Positions 9,535 through 18,677 are shown, counted from the first letter of the stretch. The stretch: DNA of 49,172 nt from Microcaldota archaeon (GCA_021810455.1 JAJZIU010000003.1:1-49172); one strand, 5' to 3'. Made by a program: numbers and translations. Notes: generated by a model from the sequence alone, not told the origin.

Positions 9535-9558
9535 AATGTTGTTTAATGTTACAACATT
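9535..9558. promoter_or_regulatory. Operator-like palindrome AATGTTGT-TTAATGTT-ACAACATT upstream of RHH operon
   Basis: Perfect 8-bp inverted repeat with an extra internal AATGTT half-site, lying just before the RHH ATG and near the expected TSS. Confidence 0.65.
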
Positions 9559-9671
9559 ATAATACAAGATTATAAAAACCTTTCAGAAGCTGACTCAGAT
9601 AACTATGCAGGCATAATGAGGTTATAGAAACATTTTTAAACGATAGGTTTTTATGAAGAATAGGGATTGGT

Positions 9672-9869
9672 ATGAACGGTTTTGAATCAAACATAGAGAC
9701 GGATACTGTTGCAAATGGAGATTTTAGAAGGGTTTTGTATACGGGAAAGCATAGCCAACTTGTTCTTATGAGCCTAAAACCCGGGGAGGAGATAGGAGAG
9801 AGTATAGGGTTTGATGCTGTTGATGCTGGGAAGTTAAAGTCTGCAAGATATCTTGAGGCTCTGGGAATG
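9672..9869 (+). pseudogene. Cupin N-terminal part fused in frame to C-terminal part of F420/NADP oxidoreductase-like protein; 5' part, interrupted by TnpB element
   Basis: MNGFESNIETDTVANGDFRRVLYTGKHSQLVLMSLKPGEEIGE (cupin) + SIGFDAVDAGKLKSARYLEALGM (reductase C-term). Confidence 0.7.
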
Positions 9870-9915
9870 CGTGACATCCCCCCCACCCGTAAACGGCGTG
9901 GGCTTCCTCTGCGTT
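9870..9915 (-). ncRNA. Predicted 3' part of TnpB omega/reRNA scaffold, guide expected to start at 9869
   Basis: Right-end hairpin CCCAC-CCGT-AA-ACGG-C-GTGGG downstream of tnpB stop; position matches known TnpB guide RNAs. Confidence 0.45.
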
Positions 9916-11126
9916 CATGCAATCACTGCATCGTGCAGAGGATGTGTTTTATCGGTTCTCAGTTCTTCGAGAGTTGCCTCCTGTTGAGGTCTTACATTCT
10001 CTCCCCGAGCGTGACTTTCCCTCTGTCCGAGGGTAGCTCTTTTGGGTATGTTTATTGATGCGTTTATGTCCCTGTCCAACTGCAATCCGCATTTATCGCA
10101 GTTGTATTCTCTGACGGAGAGTGGCATTTCCCGTATGTTGCCACAATTACTGCACTCCTTTGATGTATTCCTTGCGTCTACTTTCATTACCTTCATACCA
10201 GCACTTTCAGCCTTGTATGAGAGGTATTGGACGAACCTGTTCCATGAAGCGTTCTGTATCGAACCTGCCAATCTGTGATTCTTTACCATGTTTTGTATAC
10301 GCAGGTCTTCCACTGCAAATGAAGTATATCCTGAATTGACGAGAGTATCTGAAAGTTTGTGAAGATAATCATCTGATTGGTTTGTTATGTGTTCGTATGT
10401 CTTCTGGAGATCTGCCTTCGCCTTCTCCCTTCTCTTTGAGCCTTTGTTCCTCCTTGCGACTACCCTTTGCCAATGCGAAATCCTTTTTCTGTTCTGTTGC
10501 ATGAACTTTGGCTTCTCTATCTTTGTTCCGTCTGAAATTGCAATGAATGAATCCAGTCCTAGATCTATCCCGACTGGATTGGTGTTCTCCACTTCGGGAA
10601 TTCTGATGTTATTTATCGTGGTGAAGATTGCGTAATAGTTCTTTCCTTCCCGCTTTATTGCGAGCGTCTTTATTGTGCCTTCTATCTTCCTATGCAAATC
10701 TATCGGCATTGTTCCTATTCTTGAAATTCTTAGCCTGCCCTTTCTTATCGAGAAGGAACCATTGTCCTGTGGATAGGTTATTGACTTGTATCTGTCTTTT
10801 GACTTGAATCTTGGGAAGCCTGCCTTCCTGTTTCCTTCCTTGATTCTCCTGAAGAAATTTTGGTATGCCTTCATAAGCCTGAATTCTATCTCGCATCTTG
10901 TTTGCGAATACAGTTTCAGGTATTTCTTGTCTTCTTGAATTATTTCTTTTACAAATCTGTTGAATTGCGCCATTGATACTTTGTGATTGTCATTCTTATA
11001 TGATCGAATCGATTTCTCAAGAAGTCTATTGTAGAACCGCTGCGCAAGAATTAGGCGTTTATCTATTTCTTCCTGCCGTATGGTATCAGGATAGATTCGG
11101 AATTTATATGCCTTCGTCAATTCCAT
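9915..11126 (-). CDS. tnpB: TnpB, RNA-guided nuclease / IS605 OrfB
   Basis: GIDLGLDSF (D), VEDLRIQNM (E), DRDINASINI (D) and CSNCG..CDKCG zinc finger all present. Confidence 0.95.
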   Translation of the reverse strand: MELTKAYKFRIYPDTIRQEEIDKRLILAQRFYNRLLEKSIRSYKNDNHKVSMAQFNRFVKEIIQEDKKYLKLYSQTRCEIEFRLMKAYQNFFRRIKEGNRKAGFPRFKSKDRYKSITYPQDNGSFSIRKGRLRISRIGTMPIDLHRKIEGTIKTLAIKREGKNYYAIFTTINNIRIPEVENTNPVGIDLGLDSFIAISDGTKIEKPKFMQQNRKRISHWQRVVARRNKGSKRREKAKADLQKTYEHITNQSDDYLHKLSDTLVNSGYTSFAVEDLRIQNMVKNHRLAGSIQNASWNRFVQYLSYKAESAGMKVMKVDARNTSKECSNCGNIREMPLSVREYNCDKCGLQLDRDINASINIPKRATLGQRESHARGENVRPQQEATLEELRTDKTHPLHDAVIA

Positions 11127-11178
11127 GTTGTTTATATCAATATCCCATTTCTATATACCTTTTGCGGTTCGCTTTCAT

Positions 11179-11199
11179 CCCACCCATAAATGGTGTGGG
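11179..11199. repeat. Left-end hairpin CCCAC-CCAT-AA-ATGG-T-GTGGG
   Basis: Same fold as right-end hairpin (9882-9902) with a compensatory G:C to A:T change. Confidence 0.8.
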
Positions 11200-11215
11200 A
11201 TTTCCCGCTCACTTT

Positions 11216-11281
11216 GTTAACATAGAGCTTGGTTTTTCTCAGAAACTCGGCACTGCAATAGGATTTAGATTGGTAAGATAA
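11216..11281 (+). pseudogene. 3' remnant of reductase-like frame (VNIELGFSQKLGTAIGFRLVR*)
   Basis: In frame with 9672-9869 once the element is removed. Confidence 0.7.
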
Positions 11282-11383
11282 CGGTAATAAATGCTGGATA
11301 TTTTATTAGTTATGCTTTAGAGAGCAGCAGTCAAGACTTATTATTCTTGCTATGTAAATCTTATGCGGTAGTGAGGAATTACA

Positions 11384-13081
11384 ATGAGGATACTTCAATT
11401 CGACGTTGACAACATAACTTATAAAGCGGTGAGACCAGAGGCAAGCATATATGAAGATCTTAAAAATAAAGATACGGTCTCAGTAGATGATACGCTTGTA
11501 ATATTCGTATGCGTTGAAAAAGGGGATGATGACAGCATAGCTGACAAGGCAATGGACGATACTGAAGAATTTATGAAAAAGTTAGACAGGAAAAAACTAG
11601 TGGTGTATCCGTTTGCCCATCTGAGCAGCGACTTAGCAGCACCAAGAGACGCGATGGCAATAATAGATCGCATGTATAAGGCAGTGCCTGAAAATATAGA
11701 GGCTTATAAAGCGCCTTTTGGATGGAACAAAAAATTGGATTTGGATGTTAAAGCCCATCCGTTGGCAGAACAATCCAGGAGCTATGGAGACGGAATTGAG
11801 AAGAAAATTTACAATAAAGCACGGCCAACAAGCATAAACACAGCAATAGTGAAGAAGAGCAGTTGGGCAGGTTTGCCTGAAAATGATCACAGGACGATAG
11901 GTGAAAAACTAGACCTATACAGCTTTCAGGAAGTTTCTCCAGCAATGGTTTATTGGCATCCTAATGGTTATGTTATATACAAAGAACTAATGAAATTCAT
12001 GAGGGAGAAGGAGGACGAATATGAATATAAAGAGATAAGCACTCCGATAGTTGCAAACACTGCACTATGGCATGTCAGCGGTCATATGGACTTTTACAGA
12101 AAGGATATGTTTATATTCGACTCTGGGTTCGGCGAATTGGGATTAAAACCGATGAACTGCCCTTCATCCATACTAATTTACAAATCAAAAACATGGAGCT
12201 ACAGGGATCTTCCTTTCAGAACTGCGATATTTGATAAGTTATATAGAAGTGAATTATCCGGAGTTGTGACAGGATTGTTTAGAGTTAAGGAGTTAACCCA
12301 AGATGATGGACACATCTTTCTTAAAGAAGATCAGATAGAGGATGAATTAACTTCTTTCTTAAGGATGGTTAAGGAAGTTTACACAACTTTTGACCTTAGA
12401 TTTAATGCGAAGTTATCAACAATGCCAAGTGAACATGTTGGAGATGAAAGCATGTGGGAAAGGGCCACCGCAGCGCTGAAAAATGCTTTGGAAAAAAATG
12501 ACGTGAAGTACGAAATTAAAGAAGGAGAGGGCGCGTTTTATGGCCCGAAGATAGATTTTGATGTTTTGGATTCCTTGGGAAGATTATGGCAGTGTGCAAC
12601 AGTGCAAGTAGACTATCAGATGCCACTAAAATTCAATCTTGAATACATGAACGAGAGTGGAAGCACAAGCATACCCGTAATAATACATCGTGCAGTATTG
12701 GGCAGTTTGGAGAGATTTATAGGAGTGATGACAGAGCACTATCAGGGGAAGTTCCCAACATGGCTTGCCCCAGTACAAGTGCGTGTAATATCGATATCCG
12801 AACAAACTGAAAAATATGCAAATGAAATTTACAAAGAACTCAGAAGTAATAGAATAAGAGCCGAGCTTGATGTCGGAGACAAAACATTAGAATATAAAAT
12901 AAGAGATTGCACGCTTCAGAAAATTCCTTACGCCATAATACTAGGTAAGAAGGAGGAAGAGAGGAATGAGATTACAATAAGGAGCAGGTCTGGACAGCAG
13001 AAACGTAATGTAAAAATAGGAGAATTTATAGAACAGCTAAAAGACGAAGTGACAACACGTTCCAATAATTTAGCGTTTTAG
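11384..13081 (+). CDS. thrS: Threonyl-tRNA synthetase with archaeal DTD-like N-terminal editing domain
   Basis: Class II aaRS motifs (LGLKPMNCPSSILIY, FRTAIFDKLYRSELSG) and archaeal N-terminal domain. Confidence 0.95.
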   Translation: MRILQFDVDNITYKAVRPEASIYEDLKNKDTVSVDDTLVIFVCVEKGDDDSIADKAMDDTEEFMKKLDRKKLVVYPFAHLSSDLAAPRDAMAIIDRMYKAVPENIEAYKAPFGWNKKLDLDVKAHPLAEQSRSYGDGIEKKIYNKARPTSINTAIVKKSSWAGLPENDHRTIGEKLDLYSFQEVSPAMVYWHPNGYVIYKELMKFMREKEDEYEYKEISTPIVANTALWHVSGHMDFYRKDMFIFDSGFGELGLKPMNCPSSILIYKSKTWSYRDLPFRTAIFDKLYRSELSGVVTGLFRVKELTQDDGHIFLKEDQIEDELTSFLRMVKEVYTTFDLRFNAKLSTMPSEHVGDESMWERATAALKNALEKNDVKYEIKEGEGAFYGPKIDFDVLDSLGRLWQCATVQVDYQMPLKFNLEYMNESGSTSIPVIIHRAVLGSLERFIGVMTEHYQGKFPTWLAPVQVRVISISEQTEKYANEIYKELRSNRIRAELDVGDKTLEYKIRDCTLQKIPYAIILGKKEEERNEITIRSRSGQQKRNVKIGEFIEQLKDEVTTRSNNLAF

Positions 13082-13083
13082 GT

Positions 13084-13416
13084 ATGGTTATGGATTTGGC
13101 TAGGAAGAAATGTGTGCCTTGTGAGGGTGGAGTGAAACCTTTTTCACGAAAAGTTGCAAAAAACTACGCAAAACTTGTGAGTGGCTGGAAACTGAACGGG
13201 AACAAAATACAGCGTGAATTTAGATTCAAGAATTTTTTACTTGCTATGAAATTTGTAAATAATGTAGCAAGGATAGCGCAGAAGGAAGGACACCACCCAG
13301 ATATACTATTATATTCATGGAATCACGTAAGAATAACAACGTATACTCACGCGATAGATGGCCTTTCGGAAAACGACTTCATACTCGCTGCAAAAATAGA
13401 TGGTATTGACAAGTAA
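13084..13416 (+). CDS. Pterin-4a-carbinolamine dehydratase-like protein
   Basis: FKNFLLAMKFVNNVARIAQKEGHHPDI..NHVRITTYTHAIDGLSENDF. Confidence 0.85.
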   Translation: MVMDLARKKCVPCEGGVKPFSRKVAKNYAKLVSGWKLNGNKIQREFRFKNFLLAMKFVNNVARIAQKEGHHPDILLYSWNHVRITTYTHAIDGLSENDFILAAKIDGIDK

Positions 13417-13441
13417 TAAAAACTTAAAAGCGTAAAGTATA

Positions 13442-14104
13442 GTGATGGATAAGCCTGTAGAGATAATTATTGATGATAGAGAACGCAACGAAGAGATAGT
13501 CAATGGTCTTGAACAACATAATGTGAGTGTGAGATTCGCACAATTACCAGTAGGAGATTATATCATATCTGATAGGATTTGTGTTGAGAGGAAAACTGTC
13601 TCAGATTTCTCAAATTCGGTAATGGATCTTAGATTATTTGATCAGATAGAAAGACTTAGTAGAAGCTTTCAGAAGCCGATTTTGATAATAGAAGGAGACG
13701 AAGAAATTTCCATAACAAAAAATGCAATGATAGGTGCAATGCTAAAGGTGTGCATAGATTCGAATGTACAGATACTTAGATCTGAATCAGGAGAAGAAAC
13801 GGCATACATGTTATCAAGATTAGCCGAAAGAGAACAGATAGTTGATGATAGGGAACCGAGAATATTAGGGTTCAAAAAAGCTTATACAAATAGACAGTGG
13901 CAATTGCTAATCCTTAGTTCGATACCGGGAGTAGGACCAAAACTCGCAAAGGATCTTTTAGCAAAGTTCAAAACAATTAGGAATGTGGTCGATGCGAATA
14001 TCGAAGATCTAATCTCTGTAGATAAAATAGGAAAGATTAAAGCAAGTAGGATACACAAGATACTTAATATGGAAAGCGGGGATGAGGTAGATGGATCTTA
14101 TTAA
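13442..14104 (+). CDS. XPF/ERCC4-type nuclease with HhH domain, short form without helicase
   Basis: IIDDRERN, GDYIISDRICVERKTVSDF; HhH SIPGVGPKLAKDLLAKF. Confidence 0.9.
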   Translation: MMDKPVEIIIDDRERNEEIVNGLEQHNVSVRFAQLPVGDYIISDRICVERKTVSDFSNSVMDLRLFDQIERLSRSFQKPILIIEGDEEISITKNAMIGAMLKVCIDSNVQILRSESGEETAYMLSRLAEREQIVDDREPRILGFKKAYTNRQWQLLILSSIPGVGPKLAKDLLAKFKTIRNVVDANIEDLISVDKIGKIKASRIHKILNMESGDEVDGSY

Positions 14105-14723
14105 AAAGTTGTTTGAGAGTGGCGAACAAAACATACTGATTAAGTGCAGAAATCTTGTCAGCATATCCATAAAGGCAAACACAATGCTCAGGGAAGTAAT
14201 AGATGGAGCACAGGTTTTGGGAGAAGTGAAAAAACTTGAAAGTGAAGCGAGCAAAAAATCGTTCATGCTTTCGAATTTGATAACTTCTGGTGCAATAGCT
14301 CCAAATATCATAGACAATATGATATCATTGGTAAATACTGAGGATGAAATAGTAGACTCAGTATTCAATCTTTCTAGACAGCTTTTGAGATACAAAATCG
14401 CTGATAATAAAAATGGAAATTTCCTAAGAGAGAATCTAATAAACATGAATGAACTGGCTTCCAATGCGCTTGGACAGCTATATGACATGCATACGACAGA
14501 TGACATAGGTAACATAGGAAAGATACGGACGAAGATAAAAACTCTTGAGAATAAGGGAGATGTGATAAAGGATAACGTTCTGGATTTTGTTTATAAATCA
14601 GACATGGACTTTAGAAGTTTTTATCACATTATGAATTCCACATATTTGGCAGATGATATATTAGATAATTGTGAAGATGCATCTGACATTTTCATGAGCA
14701 TAATGCTTTCACTAACAACATGA
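14091..14723 (+). CDS. DUF47/PhoU-like phosphate transport regulator
   Basis: Helical DUF47-like sequence, next to PiT transporter. Confidence 0.7.
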   Translation: MDLIKKLFESGEQNILIKCRNLVSISIKANTMLREVIDGAQVLGEVKKLESEASKKSFMLSNLITSGAIAPNIIDNMISLVNTEDEIVDSVFNLSRQLLRYKIADNKNGNFLRENLINMNELASNALGQLYDMHTTDDIGNIGKIRTKIKTLENKGDVIKDNVLDFVYKSDMDFRSFYHIMNSTYLADDILDNCEDASDIFMSIMLSLTT

Positions 14724-14834
14724 CCATAATTTAGAGGTATTGCTATCAACAAAGACACGCCATACATAAAAACAATGTTGATACACATCACATAAGTATT
14801 TTCTCTTCTTTTACCTGAATATGGTAGAATCATA

Positions 14835-15761
14835 ATGCTTCCCTTTGCGCTGATAAATCTGATAATGTCATTCGTACTTATAGCCTTAGTTTCGGGAAAC
14901 AATCTGCCAGTATGCTCTGGTTCCATAATAGCTGCAAAAATAGTTAACAGAAAAACAGGCATACTTCTGACCGTATTTGGTTATGTCATAGGTCTGGCAT
15001 TGCAGGGAAGTTTGCTAAGATACGGACTTAACGCCATACTTCCCGTAAATGAAACAGCCCTTCCTTCCGTAGCACTTTTCATAGCAATGATTATATTCTT
15101 GATAGCTCACAAGTGGAGAGTTCCGCAATCATTATCAATCACTTTTAGTATGGCGATTTTGGGGATAAGCATGGCATACACAGAGAGCATAAATTGGACT
15201 TTTGTGGGATTTATGCTGGGTTTATGGATATTTGCAACAGGAGCAGCATTGGTAACTACATTCGTTTCTATGAAAATGCTTCCCTTACTCATGTATAAAA
15301 GGAGAGTATGGAGAGTTGTTGGCGCAATAAAACCAATGCTCATAGTAACCTCTTTTTTAGCAGCATTTACATTAGGGGCAAACACCATAGGATTTGTATC
15401 AACTGCTGTGAATGGAGGCGTATATACGATTCCAGTATTCATATTGGCCATAATTGTTGGTAGTGTGTTTCTTAGCAGAGGGGAATTGAAACGCATAGGA
15501 CACGAAATACTACCTTTAAGATACGCAAACGCCCTTGTATCACAGTTTGTTTCGGTGATTTTGGTAGAACTTGCCACGTTGTTCGGCGTGCCTTTATCAA
15601 ACACACAGACATTTACTATGGGATTGTATGGGGTTGGACTTGGTTATAAAACGAGACTGATAAGAACCAGACCAGCAATGACAATATTTCTTACATGGAC
15701 GGTAACTGCAATAGTTAGTTTGATATTAGGTTATGTAATGACAAAGACACTTATTCTGTAG
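14835..15761 (+). CDS. pit: PiT-family inorganic phosphate transporter
   Basis: SGNNLPVCSGS motif, multiple TM segments, duplicated GVPLSNTQT. Confidence 0.85.
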   Translation: MLPFALINLIMSFVLIALVSGNNLPVCSGSIIAAKIVNRKTGILLTVFGYVIGLALQGSLLRYGLNAILPVNETALPSVALFIAMIIFLIAHKWRVPQSLSITFSMAILGISMAYTESINWTFVGFMLGLWIFATGAALVTTFVSMKMLPLLMYKRRVWRVVGAIKPMLIVTSFLAAFTLGANTIGFVSTAVNGGVYTIPVFILAIIVGSVFLSRGELKRIGHEILPLRYANALVSQFVSVILVELATLFGVPLSNTQTFTMGLYGVGLGYKTRLIRTRPAMTIFLTWTVTAIVSLILGYVMTKTLIL

Positions 15762-16179
15762 GCAGACCGGCATAAGACACAGAACTTGCTTCGTTGTAAT
15801 CCAAAGACAAAGTGCATTTTTTACCGAGTCTGATCTTAGTCTTTTTCACGAACTCAGTAAGAACCCTAGTACTTGATGCAACAATCATAAATTTGTATCC
15901 CGATGCACCACAAACCCTAATAGCCGTTTCTATGCGCATTGTTTTAGCTATGAATAGAAGCATTTCCATTCTGAGAGTTTTAGCCCGAGCTATGCCATCA
16001 TTTTGTCTGACAATGGAATTAAGATATGCAGGAAGTACCCTGTTTAATATTGATTTGTCATTTTTCAGTAGTAATATGAACTCGTTATCACTAGTTTGTG
16101 CGGATTCACGAAGCAGGTCATTAACAGGTACATGCGAAGATGCGAAATAGACTACAGGCTTTTTAACGTGATTTTCCAT
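15751..16179 (-). CDS. KEOPS subunit Cgi121-like
   Basis: ARAKTLRMEMLLFIAKTMRIETAIRVCGASGYKFMIVA resembles Cgi121/TPRKB core. Confidence 0.68.
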   Translation of the reverse strand: MENHVKKPVVYFASSHVPVNDLLRESAQTSDNEFILLLKNDKSILNRVLPAYLNSIVRQNDGIARAKTLRMEMLLFIAKTMRIETAIRVCGASGYKFMIVASSTRVLTEFVKKTKIRLGKKCTLSLDYNEASSVSYAGLPTE

Positions 16180-16241
16180 TAAACCACAATGAATATAGCC
16201 TTTCTCTTCTATATTTTTATCTACTGTTTATAAGTGATTAG

Positions 16242-16643
16242 ATGAGTCAGTTCGGTTCACAGTTTCATGGAAAATCTGAAAGGAAGATAGGCGGTAATGG
16301 GAAGCAAAAGAAGAAGTCCAGAGATAAGAAAAGGCACGAGATGGGAGGCTTCTTCGTAGCGACAAGAGTAACTGAGGCTGAAGCCAATGTTTCAAAAAGT
16401 GTCAGGACTAGAGGAGCAGGAAGGGTAAACAAGCTAAAGTATGCCGCATTTGCAAATGTGCTTACAAAACAAGGATACAAAAAAGCGAAGATAAAGTCAA
16501 TTTTGGAATCTAAGGATAACAGAAACTTTGCCAGACTCAAGATAATGACAAAGGGATCCTTAATAGACACAGAACTTGGAAAGGCAATAATAACAAACAG
16601 GCCAGGGAGAGAAGGCTGTGTTAACGCTGTTCTCCAAGTGTGA
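16242..16643 (+). CDS. rps8e: Ribosomal protein S8e
   Basis: KKRHEMGG..TKGSLIDTELGKAIITNRPGREGCVNAVLQV. Confidence 0.93.
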   Translation: MSQFGSQFHGKSERKIGGNGKQKKKSRDKKRHEMGGFFVATRVTEAEANVSKSVRTRGAGRVNKLKYAAFANVLTKQGYKKAKIKSILESKDNRNFARLKIMTKGSLIDTELGKAIITNRPGREGCVNAVLQV

Positions 16644-16647
16644 TTAG

Positions 16648-17022
16648 ATGCCTGAAAGAGTTTACGCGTGTGAATCGAAGTACATAGATTCATTAAAGAA
16701 ACTTATGGAGTATGACCCCTATCTTGATAAAAATCTTACCGAAGAACAATTGTCTAAAATTAAGACCGATCCAGAAGCAAATGTTATATTCGCAAGGCAA
16801 GATTATAAAATAAAGGATGGAATATCGGTAGGGCTTGACGGTAAATTTTACTACTTGTACATAAGCGCTAACGACGAGTTTATAGAAAAGGCAGACAAGA
16901 AATTAAAGAGCACGATACCTGGAATAAAACGTGTTGATTCAGAAACCGAAACTAAAATAATATCAACAATAAACAAAGAAAGGGAAGAGAGTGAGGAGGG
17001 CATAGGCCTAATCTTCAGGTAA
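16648..17022 (+). CDS. Conserved-looking small protein, unknown function
   Basis: 125-codon ORF tightly spaced between rps8e and carbamoyltransferase gene. Confidence 0.6.
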   Translation: MPERVYACESKYIDSLKKLMEYDPYLDKNLTEEQLSKIKTDPEANVIFARQDYKIKDGISVGLDGKFYYLYISANDEFIEKADKKLKSTIPGIKRVDSETETKIISTINKEREESEEGIGLIFR

Positions 17023-17027
17023 TCCAA

Positions 17028-17915
17028 ATGGATCTGTTGAGCATCGCAGACCTTTCAAAATATGAAATAGAAAAGATATTGTCTCTTTCGAAAACTAAAC
17101 AAAAGAGCATAACTGGGAAACATGTAGTTGCACTTCTTTTTGAGAAACCTTCAACAAGAACCAGAACTTCATTCGAATCAGCTGCAACACGAATAGGGTG
17201 GAGTAGCATATATCTGGATTCTCTATCATTACAGATGTCTAGAGGAGAAAGTATAGAGGATACAGCAAAAGTACTGAGTATGTACGTTGATATGATAGTA
17301 GCAAGGCTTGGAAGCCATACGGATATAGAACGCGTAGCTTCAAGTTCTACAGTACCGGTGATAAATGCTCTCACAGATCTTGAACATCCGTGCCAGGCTC
17401 TTAGTGATCTTTATACTATAAATGAAGCGAAAGGGAAACTGGATGGATTAAAAATAGCATTCGTGGGAGACATAGCGACAAACACGGCAAATTCACTTAT
17501 GATAGGAGCGGTGAAAATGGGAGCCGCGATGGCCCTCGTAGGACCTAAATCATGGAAGCCTAATGAAAAGTATTTTGAAATGGCAAAAAAATACGGAAGT
17601 ATAGAAGTGTATAACAACATGAAAGATGGACTTGAAGATGCAGACATAGTTTATACTGACACATTTGTTAGTATGGGCAAGGAATCCGAAGCAGCAAGAA
17701 GAAGGAGAATATTTACACCTTATCAGATAAATGAAAGAACTCTTGATTACGCAGATGATAAGGCGTTGGTTATGCACTGCCTTCCAGCACATAGAGGAGA
17801 GGAGATAACAACAGAAGTACTTGATGGTAGAAGAAGTCTCGCATGGAAACAGGCTGCAAATAAATTACCAGTAGAGGAAGCCATATTGGAGTACGTATGG
17901 AGAAGCGAGAATTGA
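17028..17915 (+). CDS. argF: Ornithine carbamoyltransferase-like
   Basis: FEKPSTRTRTSFE, HPCQALSDL, MHCLPAHRGEEIT. Confidence 0.87.
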   Translation: MDLLSIADLSKYEIEKILSLSKTKQKSITGKHVVALLFEKPSTRTRTSFESAATRIGWSSIYLDSLSLQMSRGESIEDTAKVLSMYVDMIVARLGSHTDIERVASSSTVPVINALTDLEHPCQALSDLYTINEAKGKLDGLKIAFVGDIATNTANSLMIGAVKMGAAMALVGPKSWKPNEKYFEMAKKYGSIEVYNNMKDGLEDADIVYTDTFVSMGKESEAARRRRIFTPYQINERTLDYADDKALVMHCLPAHRGEEITTEVLDGRRSLAWKQAANKLPVEEAILEYVWRSEN

Positions 17916-17987
17916 TTTCAGTCATAAATATGTGTCTTGAAATCAGTATAGGTTTATAAATATTGACAAGCTCTATTAATAGGTTTC

Positions 17988-18677
17988 ATGGAAACAATCT
18001 GTATCTCCTTAGGCGGAAGTATAATCTCTAGAAAAAATGGTATAAACGTAGGATACGTAAGAAGGCTTTACAGGCTGCTTAAGAACTACAAAAACACTTC
18101 TAAATTCGTGATTGTGGTTGGAGGAGGATACACATCGAAATTGTATGTCCAATCATCAAAACAGATAATAAAAAACAATCTCATACTAGATGAAATTGCA
18201 ATATCTATAACCAGAATAAATGCGATGATATTGAAAGATATGCTTTCTGAGCTTAACGTTTATCCGAATATAGTTACAGATCTTGATGAACTGAGAGCCG
18301 CGTCACACAACAGTGGAATTGTGGTTATGGGAGGTTTGCTTCCTGGAATAAGTACAGACTCTGTCACAGTCTTGGCATGTGAAGTAGTCAATAGTAAGAC
18401 ACTGATAAATGTAAGCACAGAAGCTTATGTTTATGATAGACATCCATCCGAACCAGGAGCTAGAAGATTAGAGTACCTGACACATGATCAATTGATAAAA
18501 CTTGCTTCGAGGTTGGACCCCAGAGAGGCAAGATCTAATTTTATATTTGATTTAGTCGCAAGCAAATTAGCTAAACGATCTAACATAGAGATAAGATTTG
18601 TAAACGATAAAATGGATGAATTGAGATTTGCAATAGAGGGCAAGCATCATCGCGGAAGTACAGTAAAGAGAGTCTGA
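17988..18677 (+). CDS. pyrH: Archaeal UMP kinase (amino acid kinase family)
   Basis: ISLGGSII, VVGGGYTSKLY, GGLLPGISTDSVTVLACE. Confidence 0.88.
   Translation: METICISLGGSIISRKNGINVGYVRRLYRLLKNYKNTSKFVIVVGGGYTSKLYVQSSKQIIKNNLILDEIAISITRINAMILKDMLSELNVYPNIVTDLDELRAASHNSGIVVMGGLLPGISTDSVTVLACEVVNSKTLINVSTEAYVYDRHPSEPGARRLEYLTHDQLIKLASRLDPREARSNFIFDLVASKLAKRSNIEIRFVNDKMDELRFAIEGKHHRGSTVKRV

Larger units (their letters stand above)
9870..11215 (-). mobile_element. Solo-tnpB IS200/IS605-like (IS1341-type) element
   Basis: tnpB ORF flanked by same-orientation hairpins of identical architecture; removal restores the interrupted frame without target duplication. Confidence 0.82.

Noticed and set aside
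9557-9922. 121-aa minus ORF opposite the cupin/reductase remnant
   Set aside because: Antisense to a recognisable coding frame; covers the element end and promoter; no family features.
15107-15604. 165-aa minus ORF opposite PiT transporter
   Set aside because: Antisense of conserved membrane protein; no independent support.
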